From contig NZ_CP029553.1 of NCBI RefSeq assembly GCF_003173755.1, positions 6,080,001 through 6,144,000 of the forward strand: DNA of 64,000 bases, in the 5' to 3' direction. Both the position numbers and the translations under genes were made by a program. Source of the stretch: Methylobacterium terrae. Lineage in GTDB: Bacteria > Pseudomonadota > Alphaproteobacteria > Rhizobiales > Beijerinckiaceae. Positions 17,333 to 25,700 of the stretch are shown here, piece by piece (within the stretch, counting starts at the first letter, position 1; each line of letters opens with the position of its first letter). The notes beneath the pieces are model-generated. The model made no database searches, was not told the DNA's origin, and saw only the letters and a program-made list of their open reading frames with translations.

Positions 17333-17360
17333 GGACGGGCCGCCGCGCGGCGGCCCGTCC
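17333..17360. terminator. Shared bidirectional hairpin
   Basis: A perfect 13-bp palindrome (GGACGGGCCGCCG and its complement, 2-nt centre) lies just after the stop of the gene at 17094 and touches the stop codon of the convergent gene at 17360. It probably terminates both. Confidence 0.6.
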
Positions 17361-17557
17361 TACGCCTGGGCGGCGTCGCGCTCGCGCCGCTTCTGCAGGC
17401 GGGTGACGCCGTAGATCGTCGCGAGGCGCAGGCGGGCGGAACGGACCGGCGGCGCGCTGCGCTCGGCCTGGACGGCCGCGATGGTGCGGAGCGCCGCCGC
17501 GACGGAGCGTTCGAGCGCGGCGGTCTCGTCCCCGCGCATGGTGCGGCCGGTCTGCAT
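17360..17557 (-). CDS. Small basic protein of unknown function
   Basis: A 65-residue, mostly helical, arginine-rich protein (LERSVAAALRTIAAVQAERSA, ending RLQKRRERDAAQA). The start at 17557 has GAGGGG upstream at good spacing. Its size and basic helical character recall the small cytosolic proteins common in Methylobacterium, but I can name no family. The frame is open further upstream, so a longer form is possible. Confidence 0.5.
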   Translation of the reverse strand: MQTGRTMRGDETAALERSVAAALRTIAAVQAERSAPPVRSARLRLATIYGVTRLQKRRERDAAQA

Positions 17558-17758
17558 CCGGATGTCCCCTCTCGCGTCCAGGTGTCCACGTCCAGGGACG
17601 CAGTTTGAGCCGGAAAATCCGGCACCGGCGGGGCCGGATGGTGGCGAAGGGGTGCCTTGATTTAAGGGTTCGTTCATCTTTCGGTGACGCTGCCACGCGT
17701 CATCGCGACGCCATCGAGCGGTCCGATCCGGCGGACACCCCATATCCCCCTTTCTTAG

Positions 17759-17797
17759 GGTCATCCCGGTGCCGCGAAAGCGGAGCCCGGAATGACC
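17759..17797. repeat. Imperfect palindrome
   Basis: GGTCATCCCGG and CCCGGAATGACC form an imperfect inverted pair around a short GC core. Elements of this GTCAT...ATGAC type are commonly dispersed between genes in proteobacteria. No second copy was recognised in this window. Confidence 0.4.
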
Positions 17798-17837
17798 GGG
17801 AGGGTCTGAACTCCGCAACCGCGGGTCGACGACGGTC

Positions 17838-18398
17838 TCACAGCGTCGGCCACGCCCCCGAAGCCGCCGCCGCCACGTCGAACAGGCTGCCCACGCCCTC
17901 GCTCCACAGCGAGAAGGCGGTGGGCGGGCTGAGCGCCAGGACGGCATGGACCTCCCGGCTGCCGGTGGCGAACTCGGCGCCGAGGCGCCGGGCCAGCGCC
18001 CGCATCGGCCGGTTGCCGGCAAGGCAGCGCAGGTGCAGCCGGCTCGTCCCGCCGTTGCGGGCGGCCTGGGCCAAACGGGCGCCGAGCGCCGCGCCCAGGC
18101 CCCGGCCGCGATGGCCCGAGGCGACCGCGAAGGCGAGCTCGGCTTCTCCGCTGGAACCGGCGGGGCGCAACTCGCCGACGCCGCGCAAGCGCCCGTCGAT
18201 GAAGGCGCCGACGATCAGGCCCTCGGCGGAGACGGCCCGGGCGGCGTAGGCGGCCGCCGTCGCCTCGCTCACCGCGCCCATGAAGCGGTCGAAGCGGGAC
18301 CCCGGGTCGAGATTCCGGAACAGGGTGACGACGGCGTCGCGATCCGCCGACCACAGGCGCCGGACCCATGTGCCGGCAGGGGGATGTGAGTTCTGCAT
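17838..18398 (-). CDS. GNAT-family N-acetyltransferase
   Basis: A 186-residue protein with the acetyl-CoA-binding motif A of GNAT enzymes (ASGHRGRGLGAALGARLAQAARNGG). It is preceded by VGELRPAGSSGEAELAFAV and followed by LHLRCLAGNRPMRALARRLG. The N-terminal part (RLWSADRDAVVTLFRNLDPGSRFDRFMG) resembles the GNAT domains fused to acyl-CoA synthetases or protein acetyltransferases. The target is unknown. It is divergent from zapE with about 210 bp between them. Confidence 0.8.
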   Translation of the reverse strand: MQNSHPPAGTWVRRLWSADRDAVVTLFRNLDPGSRFDRFMGAVSEATAAAYAARAVSAEGLIVGAFIDGRLRGVGELRPAGSSGEAELAFAVASGHRGRGLGAALGARLAQAARNGGTSRLHLRCLAGNRPMRALARRLGAEFATGSREVHAVLALSPPTAFSLWSEGVGSLFDVAAAASGAWPTL

Positions 18399-18609
18399 TC
18401 TCGAGGTGCACTCCGGGCAGGGTCTGCCGTGAAGGGGCTGCACGTCTTCGAGCGTTTCCCGACCCCGGCCGCCGGCCGGGATTGTGCAATGCAGCATATG
18501 GGCATGCCGTTCCGGGGCTGCACGACACGACGGCCGTGCCGTTAGCGCATGGCGCCGCCATGATCTCACCGCATTGCGCGGGCTCGCGCGCCGCGATACT
18601 TCCCGTCGC

Positions 18610-19806
18610 GTGACCCAAAGCCCCGCTTCCGCCGCCCATGGCCCTGTCGCCGCCCGCTACGACGCCCTGGTCGAGTCGGGGGCGATCGAGCGCGATCCCG
18701 CCCAGACCGGTCTCGTCGCCCGGCTCGACGGGCTGATCCGCGACCTCGCCGCGGCGCCGCCGGCCGAGAAGCCCGGCCTCCTCGGCCGGCTGTTCGGGCG
18801 CCAGCCGGAGCCCGTGGCAGGGCCGCTCGGCCTCTACGTCTGGGGCCTGGTCGGCCGCGGCAAGACGATGCTGATGGACCTCTTCCACGAGGCCGCGCCC
18901 GGCCCGAAGCGCCGGGTCCACTTCCACGCCTTCATGGGCGACGTGCACGAGCGCATCCACCGCCACCGCCAGGCGGTGAAGCAGGGCACGGCGAGGGGCG
19001 ACGACCCGATCCAGCCGGTGGCCGAGGCCCTGGCGGCGGAGGCGCGGCTCCTCTGCTTCGACGAGTTCACGGTCACCGACATCGCCGACGCGATGATCCT
19101 CGGGCGCCTGTTCACGGCGTTGTTCGCCCGCGGCACCGTGATGGTGGCGACCTCGAACGTCGAGCCCGACCGGCTCTACGAGGGCGGGCTCAACCGCGCC
19201 CTGTTCCTGCCCTTCATCGCGCAGCTCAAGGAGCGGGTCGCGGTGGTGCGGCTCGATTCGCGCACCGATTTCCGTCTCGAGAAGCTCGGCGGCAGCCCGG
19301 TCTACCACGTCCCGGCGGACGAGGCCGCGGCCGCGGCGCTCACGAACGCGTTCCGGGCCCTGTCGGGCGAGCCGAAGGGGCGGCCGACGACCATCACCGT
19401 CAAGGGCCACGAGGTGGCGATTCCCGAGGCTGCCGGCGGCGTCGCCCGCTTCACCTTCGCGGATCTCTGCGCCCGGCCGCTCGGCGCCGCCGACTACCTG
19501 GCGCTCGCCGAGCGCTTCCACACCGTGATCGTGGAGGAGATCCCGGTGATGGACACGCCCCAGCGCAACGAGGCGAAGCGCTTCATCATCCTGGTCGACG
19601 CGCTCTACGACACCCGCACCAAGCTGCTCGCCTCGGCCGCCGCCGAGCCGACCGGGCTCTACCTCGCCGATACGGGCCGCGAGGCGTTCGAGTTCGAGCG
19701 CACGGTCTCGCGCCTGATCGAGATGCGCTCGGAGGAGTACCTCGCCCTGCCGCACGGCCGGCCGGACGAGGCGACGGGCAGCACGACGGGGCTGGTGGAG
19801 ACCTGA
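18610..19806 (+). CDS. zapE: Cell division protein ZapE (AFG1-like ATPase)
   Basis: A 398-residue AAA-type ATPase with Walker A GLVGRGKTM, Walker B LLCFDEFTVTD and the sensor segment VMVATSNVEPDRLYEGGLNR. This is the AFG1/ZapE family; the E. coli member associates with the Z-ring at division, and relatives affect membrane-protein quality control. The start is taken as GTG 18610 (VTQSPASAAHGPV), which matches the usual N-terminus; no ATG lies at a suitable place and the ribosome site is weak. Confidence 0.9.
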   Translation: MTQSPASAAHGPVAARYDALVESGAIERDPAQTGLVARLDGLIRDLAAAPPAEKPGLLGRLFGRQPEPVAGPLGLYVWGLVGRGKTMLMDLFHEAAPGPKRRVHFHAFMGDVHERIHRHRQAVKQGTARGDDPIQPVAEALAAEARLLCFDEFTVTDIADAMILGRLFTALFARGTVMVATSNVEPDRLYEGGLNRALFLPFIAQLKERVAVVRLDSRTDFRLEKLGGSPVYHVPADEAAAAALTNAFRALSGEPKGRPTTITVKGHEVAIPEAAGGVARFTFADLCARPLGAADYLALAERFHTVIVEEIPVMDTPQRNEAKRFIILVDALYDTRTKLLASAAAEPTGLYLADTGREAFEFERTVSRLIEMRSEEYLALPHGRPDEATGSTTGLVET

Positions 19807-19901
19807 GGGCGAGAGCCGGCGCGCTTCTTGATTGCGCCGCATTCGGAGCGCCGAAGCGGTGGCTCAGTCCTGCTGTTAGATCGTTCGACCCGAGGCTTCC
19901 G

Positions 19902-21038
19902 ATGACCCCCTCTCCCTCGCCCAAAGACGTCTCGCCGGAGCGCGCCGTCGCGGCCATCTCGCGCTGGCTGGCGGTGGAGAGCCCGACGGATTCGGCTGAC
20001 GGCGTCAACCGGATGATGGACCTCGTCGCCGACGAGGCCGCCACCCTGGGCCTCGCCGCCGAGCGGGTGCCGGGCCGGGACGGTTTCGGCGACAACCTGA
20101 TCCTGCGGGCCGGCCCGCGGACGGGCGGGCCCGGCATCCTGGTGCTGTCCCACCTCGACACCGTGCACCCGATCGGCACCCTCGCCCACGACCTGCCGGT
20201 GCGGGTCGAGGGCGACCGGCTCTACGGCCCGGGCGTCTACGACATGAAGGGCGGCGCCTGGCTCGCGCTCCAGGCCTTCGCGGCGGCGGCGCGCGGGACC
20301 GCCGCGCGGCGCCCCCTCACCTTCCTGTTCACCAGCGACGAGGAGACCGGCTCGCAATCGACCCGCGGGCTGATCGAGGATCTGGGGCGGCGAAGCGCTG
20401 CCGTGCTGGTGACCGAGCCCGGCCGCGACGGCGGCAAGGTGGTGACCGGGCGCAAGGGCGTCGGCCGCTTCGACGTCCACGTCGAGGGCCGTCCCTCCCA
20501 TGCCGGCACCCGCCACGCCGACGGCCGCAACGCCATCCGGGAGGCCGCCCGGCTGATCCTCGAGATCGAGGGCCTGACCGACTATTCCCGCGGCGTCACC
20601 ACCACGGTCGGCACGATCGGTGGCGGCACCGCCGAGAACGTGGTGCCGCAGCATTGCCGCTTCGCCGTCGACCTGCGGGTCGTCACGGCGGCCGACGGCG
20701 AGGACTATGCCGGCCGGATCCTGGGCTTGCGCGCCGCGGAGGATTTTCGCGTCGGCGTGACCGGCGGCATGAACCGCCCGCCCTACGACGCGAAGGCGGG
20801 TGCCGCGCTCTACGCCCGCGCGAGGGCGCTCGCCCGCGACGAGCTCGGGATCGATCTCGGCGAGGTGCCGCTCACCGGCGGCGGCTCGGACGGCAACTTC
20901 ACGGCGGCCCTCGGCATCCCGACCCTCGACGGGCTCGGCATCGACGGCGACGGGGCTCACACGCTCCAGGAATACGGCCTGATCTCCTCGATCGCCCCGC
21001 GGATGCGGCTGGTGCAGCGGCTGCTGGAGACGCTGTGA
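19902..21038 (+). CDS. M20-family metallopeptidase (glutamate carboxypeptidase-like)
   Basis: A 378-residue zinc hydrolase. Metal and catalytic motifs are in place: LSHLDTVHP (first His/Asp), GVYDMKGGAWLALQ, SDEETGSQSTR (catalytic Glu pair) and a late GSDGNFTAALGIPTLDGLG. GRPSHAGTRHADGRNAI is the dimerisation-domain His region. It is closest in pattern to CPG2/ArgE-type peptidases that remove glutamate or acyl groups; the substrate is undefined. There is no signal peptide, so it is cytosolic. It lies 95 bp downstream of zapE on the same strand. Confidence 0.87.
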   Translation: MTPSPSPKDVSPERAVAAISRWLAVESPTDSADGVNRMMDLVADEAATLGLAAERVPGRDGFGDNLILRAGPRTGGPGILVLSHLDTVHPIGTLAHDLPVRVEGDRLYGPGVYDMKGGAWLALQAFAAAARGTAARRPLTFLFTSDEETGSQSTRGLIEDLGRRSAAVLVTEPGRDGGKVVTGRKGVGRFDVHVEGRPSHAGTRHADGRNAIREAARLILEIEGLTDYSRGVTTTVGTIGGGTAENVVPQHCRFAVDLRVVTAADGEDYAGRILGLRAAEDFRVGVTGGMNRPPYDAKAGAALYARARALARDELGIDLGEVPLTGGGSDGNFTAALGIPTLDGLGIDGDGAHTLQEYGLISSIAPRMRLVQRLLETL

Positions 21039-21244
21039 CCGGCGCCCGGGGCGGCGCCCGATCACGGTGCGACACGGTCCACGACACAGCTTTCAGGGTG
21101 CGGCGGCACCTCCTCCCACCCGCGACCTCAGGATGAGGGTGCAGCGGGGAAAAGCCTGACGATCACGGGCTTTGCGCCACGGTCGTGGACAATGGTCTAC
21201 GACGAACCGGCATCGGCCTCGTCGGACGATGCTCCGGCCGCCGG

Positions 21245-22987
21245 TCAGATCCGGTAGGCGGTCCGGCAGGCGCCCCAGTGCCGGCCGAGCACCCGGATCG
21301 GCGCGTCGACCTCGCGCACCTGGACCGTCTCGCCGCCGACCGCGCGCCGGTAGGCCTGCACCGTGAAGGGGCGGGTCGAGCGGGCCGCCGTGATGCCGGT
21401 GCGGTCGTCGAAGATCCGCCGGTCTCGGCAATTCGCGTCGTTCCAGACCGGGTCGCCGGGCCGCTGCGGCTGCGACACGCGCCGATTGTGGATCGGCAGG
21501 AAGCCGTTGCGGTCGGTCGGGATGCAGAACAGCATCCGGTTGTCCTGGGCGAGCGGCGGCTCGATCAGCGGCCGCAAGGCGCGCTCGAGGGTCGCGACGG
21601 CCTCGTTGAGGAATTGCGGCGGGTTGCTCCCGGCGATCGAGCGGTAGGCGGTGTCGAACAGGGCGCCTTCGGTGATGCGCCCGGCCCGGATCTCCGCCTC
21701 CATCGCCGCCGCCATCGCGCCGGCGATGTCCTGCGCCCGGACGATCAGGGGCCGGTACTCCGCGGCGATCTCCTCGAGCATCGCGCGCAGGCGCTCCTCG
21801 GCCGCCGCGTCGAGATCCGCGAAGCGGGCGTGCAGGCCGACCGGGCTCTCGCCGACGACCCGGGCCGCGACCGCGCCGAGGCGGTCGATCTCGAGGGACA
21901 GCCGCGTCCCGATCGCGGGCGCCGGGCCCGTCACCGCCTCGAGGAGGAGGCCGCCGGCGCTGAGGTCGATGCTGCGGGTCCGCCTGCCGTCGGCGAGGCG
22001 CACGGCGAGGTCCACCGGGTAGCGGTCGAAGCGGCGGCGGTCGCCGAGCTCGCTCTGCCGGACCACGGCGACGAAGCGGCGCCCGAGTCCCTCGGCCTGG
22101 CCGGCGGCGCCGGCCGCCTCTGCTTCCGCCCGGGCGGCGAGGCCGTCGACCCGGTCGGCCGTGGCGCAGACATGGCGCGCCTCCCGGCTCACGCCGGCGA
22201 CGAAATCGGCGGCGCGCCCGGCCTCGCCGGAGAGCCCGGCCACCGCGGCCGCCTGGTCGCCGGCGATGCCGATGACCGTCGCGAAGGCCGGCCGCATCGC
22301 CTCGACCGCGCCGGCGAGCGCCGCGATGGCGGTGCCCGAGGCGCTGGCGCCTTCCCGCAGCCGCGCGATCCGGTTGCGGACGTCCTCCGCGGCGCGGCCG
22401 GTCTCGACCGCCAGCGCCTTGACCTCCCCGGCCACGACCGCGAAGCCGCGGCCCGCCTCGCCCGCCCGGGCCGCCTCGATGGTCGCGTTGAGCGCCAGCA
22501 GGTTGGTCTGGCGCGAGACCGCCGCGATCGCGTCGACCACGCCGACGATCTCCTCGGTGGCCCGGGCGAGCGCCTGCATGAAGGCCTGCGCCTCGCCGGC
22601 CCGGTCGGCGGCGGTGCCGAGATGGCCGTCCGCCTCGCCCATCGCCGACGCGATCCGGTCCGAGGTCGCCGAGAGCGTGCGGCTGGTGTCGAGGATCTTG
22701 CCCGTCATCGCCTCGGCGTCGCGGGCGGCCTCGGCGAGCCCGCCCATCTGCGAGCGGATGTCGGCGATCCCGGCCTGCATGCCGCCGACCTCGGTCCGGG
22801 CGCCCGCGATGGCACCCCGGACCCGGGCGATGGCGGTGAGGACGTCGGCCTCCACCGCGTCCATGGCGTCCCCGGCCGGGCGCGTCGCCGCGGCCGCGGG
22901 ATCGGACGAGGCGGGCGCGGCTGCCGGTTCGGGGGCCGGCGCCTCGTGCGCGGACGGTTTCGGGCGGGGCAAGGCGAAGAAGCGCAT
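21245..22987 (-). CDS. Soluble methyl-accepting chemoreceptor with PilZ and C-terminal sensor region
   Basis: A 580-residue protein without transmembrane helices. Residues about 45-300 are a chemoreceptor signalling helix pair with the conserved tip ([21 protein letters not shown], 157-176). Residues about 316-405 form a PilZ domain with both cyclic-di-GMP motifs, RRRFDR (317-322) and DLSAGG (341-346). The last 170 residues contain [20 protein letters not shown] and [12 protein letters not shown], a conserved C-terminal block seen in other cytosolic receptors whose ligand I cannot name. This order suggests integration of c-di-GMP with taxis. It stands alone, with no che genes nearby. Confidence 0.87.
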   Translation of the reverse strand: MRFFALPRPKPSAHEAPAPEPAAAPASSDPAAAATRPAGDAMDAVEADVLTAIARVRGAIAGARTEVGGMQAGIADIRSQMGGLAEAARDAEAMTGKILDTSRTLSATSDRIASAMGEADGHLGTAADRAGEAQAFMQALARATEEIVGVVDAIAAVSRQTNLLALNATIEAARAGEAGRGFAVVAGEVKALAVETGRAAEDVRNRIARLREGASASGTAIAALAGAVEAMRPAFATVIGIAGDQAAAVAGLSGEAGRAADFVAGVSREARHVCATADRVDGLAARAEAEAAGAAGQAEGLGRRFVAVVRQSELGDRRRFDRYPVDLAVRLADGRRTRSIDLSAGGLLLEAVTGPAPAIGTRLSLEIDRLGAVAARVVGESPVGLHARFADLDAAAEERLRAMLEEIAAEYRPLIVRAQDIAGAMAAAMEAEIRAGRITEGALFDTAYRSIAGSNPPQFLNEAVATLERALRPLIEPPLAQDNRMLFCIPTDRNGFLPIHNRRVSQPQRPGDPVWNDANCRDRRIFDDRTGITAARSTRPFTVQAYRRAVGGETVQVREVDAPIRVLGRHWGACRTAYRI

Positions 22988-23476
22988 GGCGACAAATCTA
23001 GGGCGAGGATGTTAACGATGGATGATTCGATACCACTATAGACGGCCGTTCTTTGTCCTGTTCTTGACGCTCCGGTCGTTCCCAAGAAGAAGCTGCTGCC
23101 GCAACGGTACTTCCCGTCTTCGTCGTGCCGCGTAAGCTCCGCCCTCGTAGTAAGGCGGCGCGATCCCGCTCTTCCGTCCGATCCCCGGCCCCGGTGCATT
23201 GCAACTGATCGGACGGGAGTCGCAGCGAAGCCTTCGGCATCTGCGGCCAGGGCGGACCGATGCGGTCCGCGACCGGGCGGAACTCTGGAAGAATGAGGCC
23301 GGGCCGCCGGTCGACGCCCGCGGCACCCGCGGGCGGCCCGGCACCTTGCTCCTGAGGGCGACCGCCACAGATGACGGGCCGAGACCGGCGGCGCCCGCCC
23401 GCCGGCAGGAATCGGCGTCGCGCCGGGACCGGGCTTTCGCGCGGCCCCCCGGTCGCTGCGGGCAAGGAGGCTGGCA
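22988..23476. other. Gene-free divergent intergenic region
   Basis: About 490 bp between the divergent chemoreceptor and NUDIX genes. Frames here have unusual composition and no ribosome sites. Bases 23008-23060 are AT-rich and contain TATAGT on the minus strand, a possible -10 box for the chemoreceptor. No RNA structure was recognised. Confidence 0.45.
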
Positions 23477-24136
23477 ATGGCCGAGCGCGACGGTTCCCCG
23501 GTAACGTCCCCGCCCCGGGTGACATCCCCGCTCCAGGTGACATCCCTACCCGCGGCGGCCCGCTCGCCCTGGGTGACGCTCTCGCGAGAGCGCCGCTACG
23601 AGGACCGCTATCTCGGCGTCGACCTCGACCAGCTGCGCCACGAATCCGGCCGGGAGCACCCGCACGTCGCCCTGCGCTTCAAGGTGTTCGGGGTCGCGGT
23701 GCTGCCGGTCGATCCGCAGGGCCGGGTCACCCTGATCGGGCAGTACCGCTACGTGCTCGACCGCTTCACCTGGGAGCTGCCCCGGGGCTCCGGCCCGGTC
23801 TCCGACGACGCGCTCGCGACCGCCCGGCGCGAGTTGGAGGAGGAGACCGGCGACCGGGCCGGATCCTGGCTCGAACTCATGCGCCTCGACGCCTCGCCGG
23901 GCATCTCGAGCGAGCGCGTCCCGGGCTTCGTCGCCTGGAACCTCAGCCGCGGCCCGGCCCATCCCGACCCGCAGGAGAGCCTGCGGCTGCGCCGCCTCCC
24001 CTTCGCCGACGCCGTCACCGAGGCGCTGACCGGTGCGATCACCGACGGGCCGAGCGTGGCGCTACTGCTGGGCCTCGCCGAGCGGGCGCGGCGGGGGAAT
24101 CTGCCGGAGGATCTGCTCGGGTTGGTGCGGGGGTAG
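23477..24136 (+). CDS. NUDIX hydrolase (ADP-ribose pyrophosphatase-like)
   Basis: A 219-residue enzyme that should cleave a nucleoside diphosphate linked to another moiety. The Nudix box is RGSGPVSDDALATARRELEEETGD; the usual first Glu is Asp, while the metal-binding RELEEETG is intact. The upstream strand GVAVLPVDPQGRVTLIGQYR and WELPRGS are as in ADP-sugar pyrophosphatases. The N-terminal 30 residues contain three VTSP-like repeats coded by near-identical 18-bp DNA units. AAGGAGG seven bases before the ATG fixes the start. Confidence 0.85.
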   Translation: MAERDGSPVTSPPRVTSPLQVTSLPAAARSPWVTLSRERRYEDRYLGVDLDQLRHESGREHPHVALRFKVFGVAVLPVDPQGRVTLIGQYRYVLDRFTWELPRGSGPVSDDALATARRELEEETGDRAGSWLELMRLDASPGISSERVPGFVAWNLSRGPAHPDPQESLRLRRLPFADAVTEALTGAITDGPSVALLLGLAERARRGNLPEDLLGLVRG

Positions 24137-24153
24137 CGGGCAGGCGCGGGCGC

Positions 24154-24350
24154 CTCCTCTCCCCGCGGGCGGGGAGAGGGCCGCTGACCCCTCGTCGGGT
24201 CAGCGGAGAGCCCGCAGGGCGAGGGTGAGGGGGTATCCCCGGAAGAGGCTCCTCCGGCACCACCCCCTCACCCTCGCTCCGGCTTCGCCTCCGCTCACGT
24301 CATCGACGACAAGGTCGACGAAGTCCTCTCCCCGCCCGCGGGGAGAGGGG
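24154..24350. repeat. Composite palindromic repeat, copy A
   Basis: The outer arms are hairpins of the type CTCTCCCCGC-GGGGAGAGG at both ends. Inside them GAGGGTGAGGGGGT is mirrored by ACCCCCTCACCCTCGC, followed by TCCGGCTTCGCC. The same layout and the same words recur at 28078-28284, so this is a dispersed element of about 200 bp with no coding capacity. It lies between two convergent genes. Confidence 0.8.
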
Positions 24351-24410
24351 GAGAGCCCGCGCTGTTTTCCTGTCCTGGAACACCCTGTGCGAAGGGGCGC
24401 GGACACCGCC

Positions 24411-25400
24411 TCACCGCGCCGCCAGTTCCCGCAGCAGCGCCTCGTGGAACCGGTCCGGCGCCTCGACCTGCGGCGAGTGGCCGAGGCCCTCGAAGATCAC
24501 GAGCCGGGCGTCCCTGATCCGCCCCGCGACCTCCGGCCCGAGCCGGTCGTAGCGGCCCAGCGTCTCGGCGAGCGCCGGCGCGGCGCGATTGGCGCCGGGC
24601 GCGGTGCGGTCCTTCGTCCCGACCATCAGCACGGTCGGCACGCGCAGGCGGTCGAACTCGTGTACCACCGGCTGGGTGAACACCATGTCGGAGGTCTGGG
24701 CCTGGTTCCAGGCCACGCGCTCGGCGCCGGGGCCGGCGTAGAGCCCCGCCTGCATGTCGACCCAGCGGTCGTAATCCGGCTTCCACTGGCCGTCGTAGTA
24801 GAACTTGAGCTGGTAGGCCTTGATGCTCGCCGCACTCGTCTTGCGCTCGGCGGCGTAGGCTGCGTCGATCGTCTGGTAGGGCACGCCCTTGGCCTGCCAG
24901 TCCTCGAGCCCGAGGGGATTGACCATCACCAGCCGCTCGACGGAATCGGGGAACATCAGGGCGTAGCGGGCCGCCAGCATGCCGCCCATCGAGTGCCCGA
25001 CGATGGTCGCCTCCCTGACGCCGAGGGCGGCGAGCAGGCCGTGGGTGTTGGTGGCGAGCTGCTGGAAGCTGAACTGGTAGCCGGCGGGCTTCGTCGACTT
25101 GCAAAAACCCACCTGGTCGAGGGCGAGCACCCGGTAGCCCGCCCGCGCCAGCACGCCGACGGTGTCGCCCCAGGTCGCGGCGCAGAAGTTCTTGCCGTGC
25201 AGCAGCACCACGGTGCGGCCGTTCGGCCGCTCCGGCGCCACGTCCATGTAGGCCATCGACAGGTCCTGCCCCTGCGACGCGAAGGCGTGGCGCTTCACCG
25301 GATAGGGATAGTCGAAGCCCTCGAGTTCGGGACCGTAGGAGGGCGCGGCGAGGGCGGCCGTGGCGGACAGGAGGGCGGCGGCGAGGAGCGGGAGGCGCAT
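24411..25400 (-). CDS. Secreted alpha/beta hydrolase
   Basis: A 329-residue serine hydrolase with a signal peptide (MRLPLLAAALLSATAALA). The nucleophile elbow is GHSMGG, the oxyanion region is VVLLHGKNFCAATW, the acid is likely in VGTKDRTAPG, and the catalytic His is in EGLGHSPQVEAP. The long helical lid insertion (GLEDWQAKGVPYQTIDAAY) is typical of periplasmic hydrolases of this type. The substrate is unknown. The 5' end faces the ffs/dnaX locus. Confidence 0.87.
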   Translation of the reverse strand: MRLPLLAAALLSATAALAAPSYGPELEGFDYPYPVKRHAFASQGQDLSMAYMDVAPERPNGRTVVLLHGKNFCAATWGDTVGVLARAGYRVLALDQVGFCKSTKPAGYQFSFQQLATNTHGLLAALGVREATIVGHSMGGMLAARYALMFPDSVERLVMVNPLGLEDWQAKGVPYQTIDAAYAAERKTSAASIKAYQLKFYYDGQWKPDYDRWVDMQAGLYAGPGAERVAWNQAQTSDMVFTQPVVHEFDRLRVPTVLMVGTKDRTAPGANRAAPALAETLGRYDRLGPEVAGRIRDARLVIFEGLGHSPQVEAPDRFHEALLRELAAR

Positions 25401-25504
25401 GCGGCGGGGGTCTCCGGGTGAGGTGCGAAGCTCTTACAACGCGCCGACGGCCCGCGGACGATGTGCGTCAGGCGCGCGGGCATGCGCACCGGTCGGTCCC
25501 GCGC

Positions 25505-25533
25505 TTGCGTTTCCAGCGCTCGCCCGCCATATA
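25505..25533 (+). promoter_or_regulatory. Promoter of the SRP RNA gene
   Basis: TTGCGT (25505-25510) and CATATA (25528-25533) are separated by exactly 17 bp and sit a few bases before the expected 5' end of the SRP RNA. This is a close fit to a housekeeping sigma-70 promoter. Confidence 0.65.
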
Positions 25534-25536
25534 GGC

Positions 25537-25636
25537 CTCGGGAGGTTGGCGAGGGACGTTTCACTCGCCAACCGGGTCAGGTCCGGAAGGAAGCAGCCCT
25601 AACGAGACCGAGCGGGTTTTCGTCCAGCCTCCCACC
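25537..25636 (+). ncRNA. ffs: Signal recognition particle 4.5S RNA
   Basis: The universally conserved SRP domain IV core is present (GGTCAGGTCCGGAAGGAAGC, 25575-25594, continuing AGCC). The 5' segment GGGAGGTTGG (25540-25549) pairs with CCAGCCTCCC (25624-25633) to close the long hairpin, giving an RNA of about 95-100 nt. It binds Ffh and targets membrane proteins. The gene lies directly upstream of dnaX, as in many alphaproteobacteria. The ends are estimated to within a few bases. Confidence 0.93.
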
Positions 25637-25700
25637 CCACCCCGTTTCAGGAGCGCGTGCGCCCCCTCCCCGGGGGCCGCCCTCACGACCCTGCGAGCGC

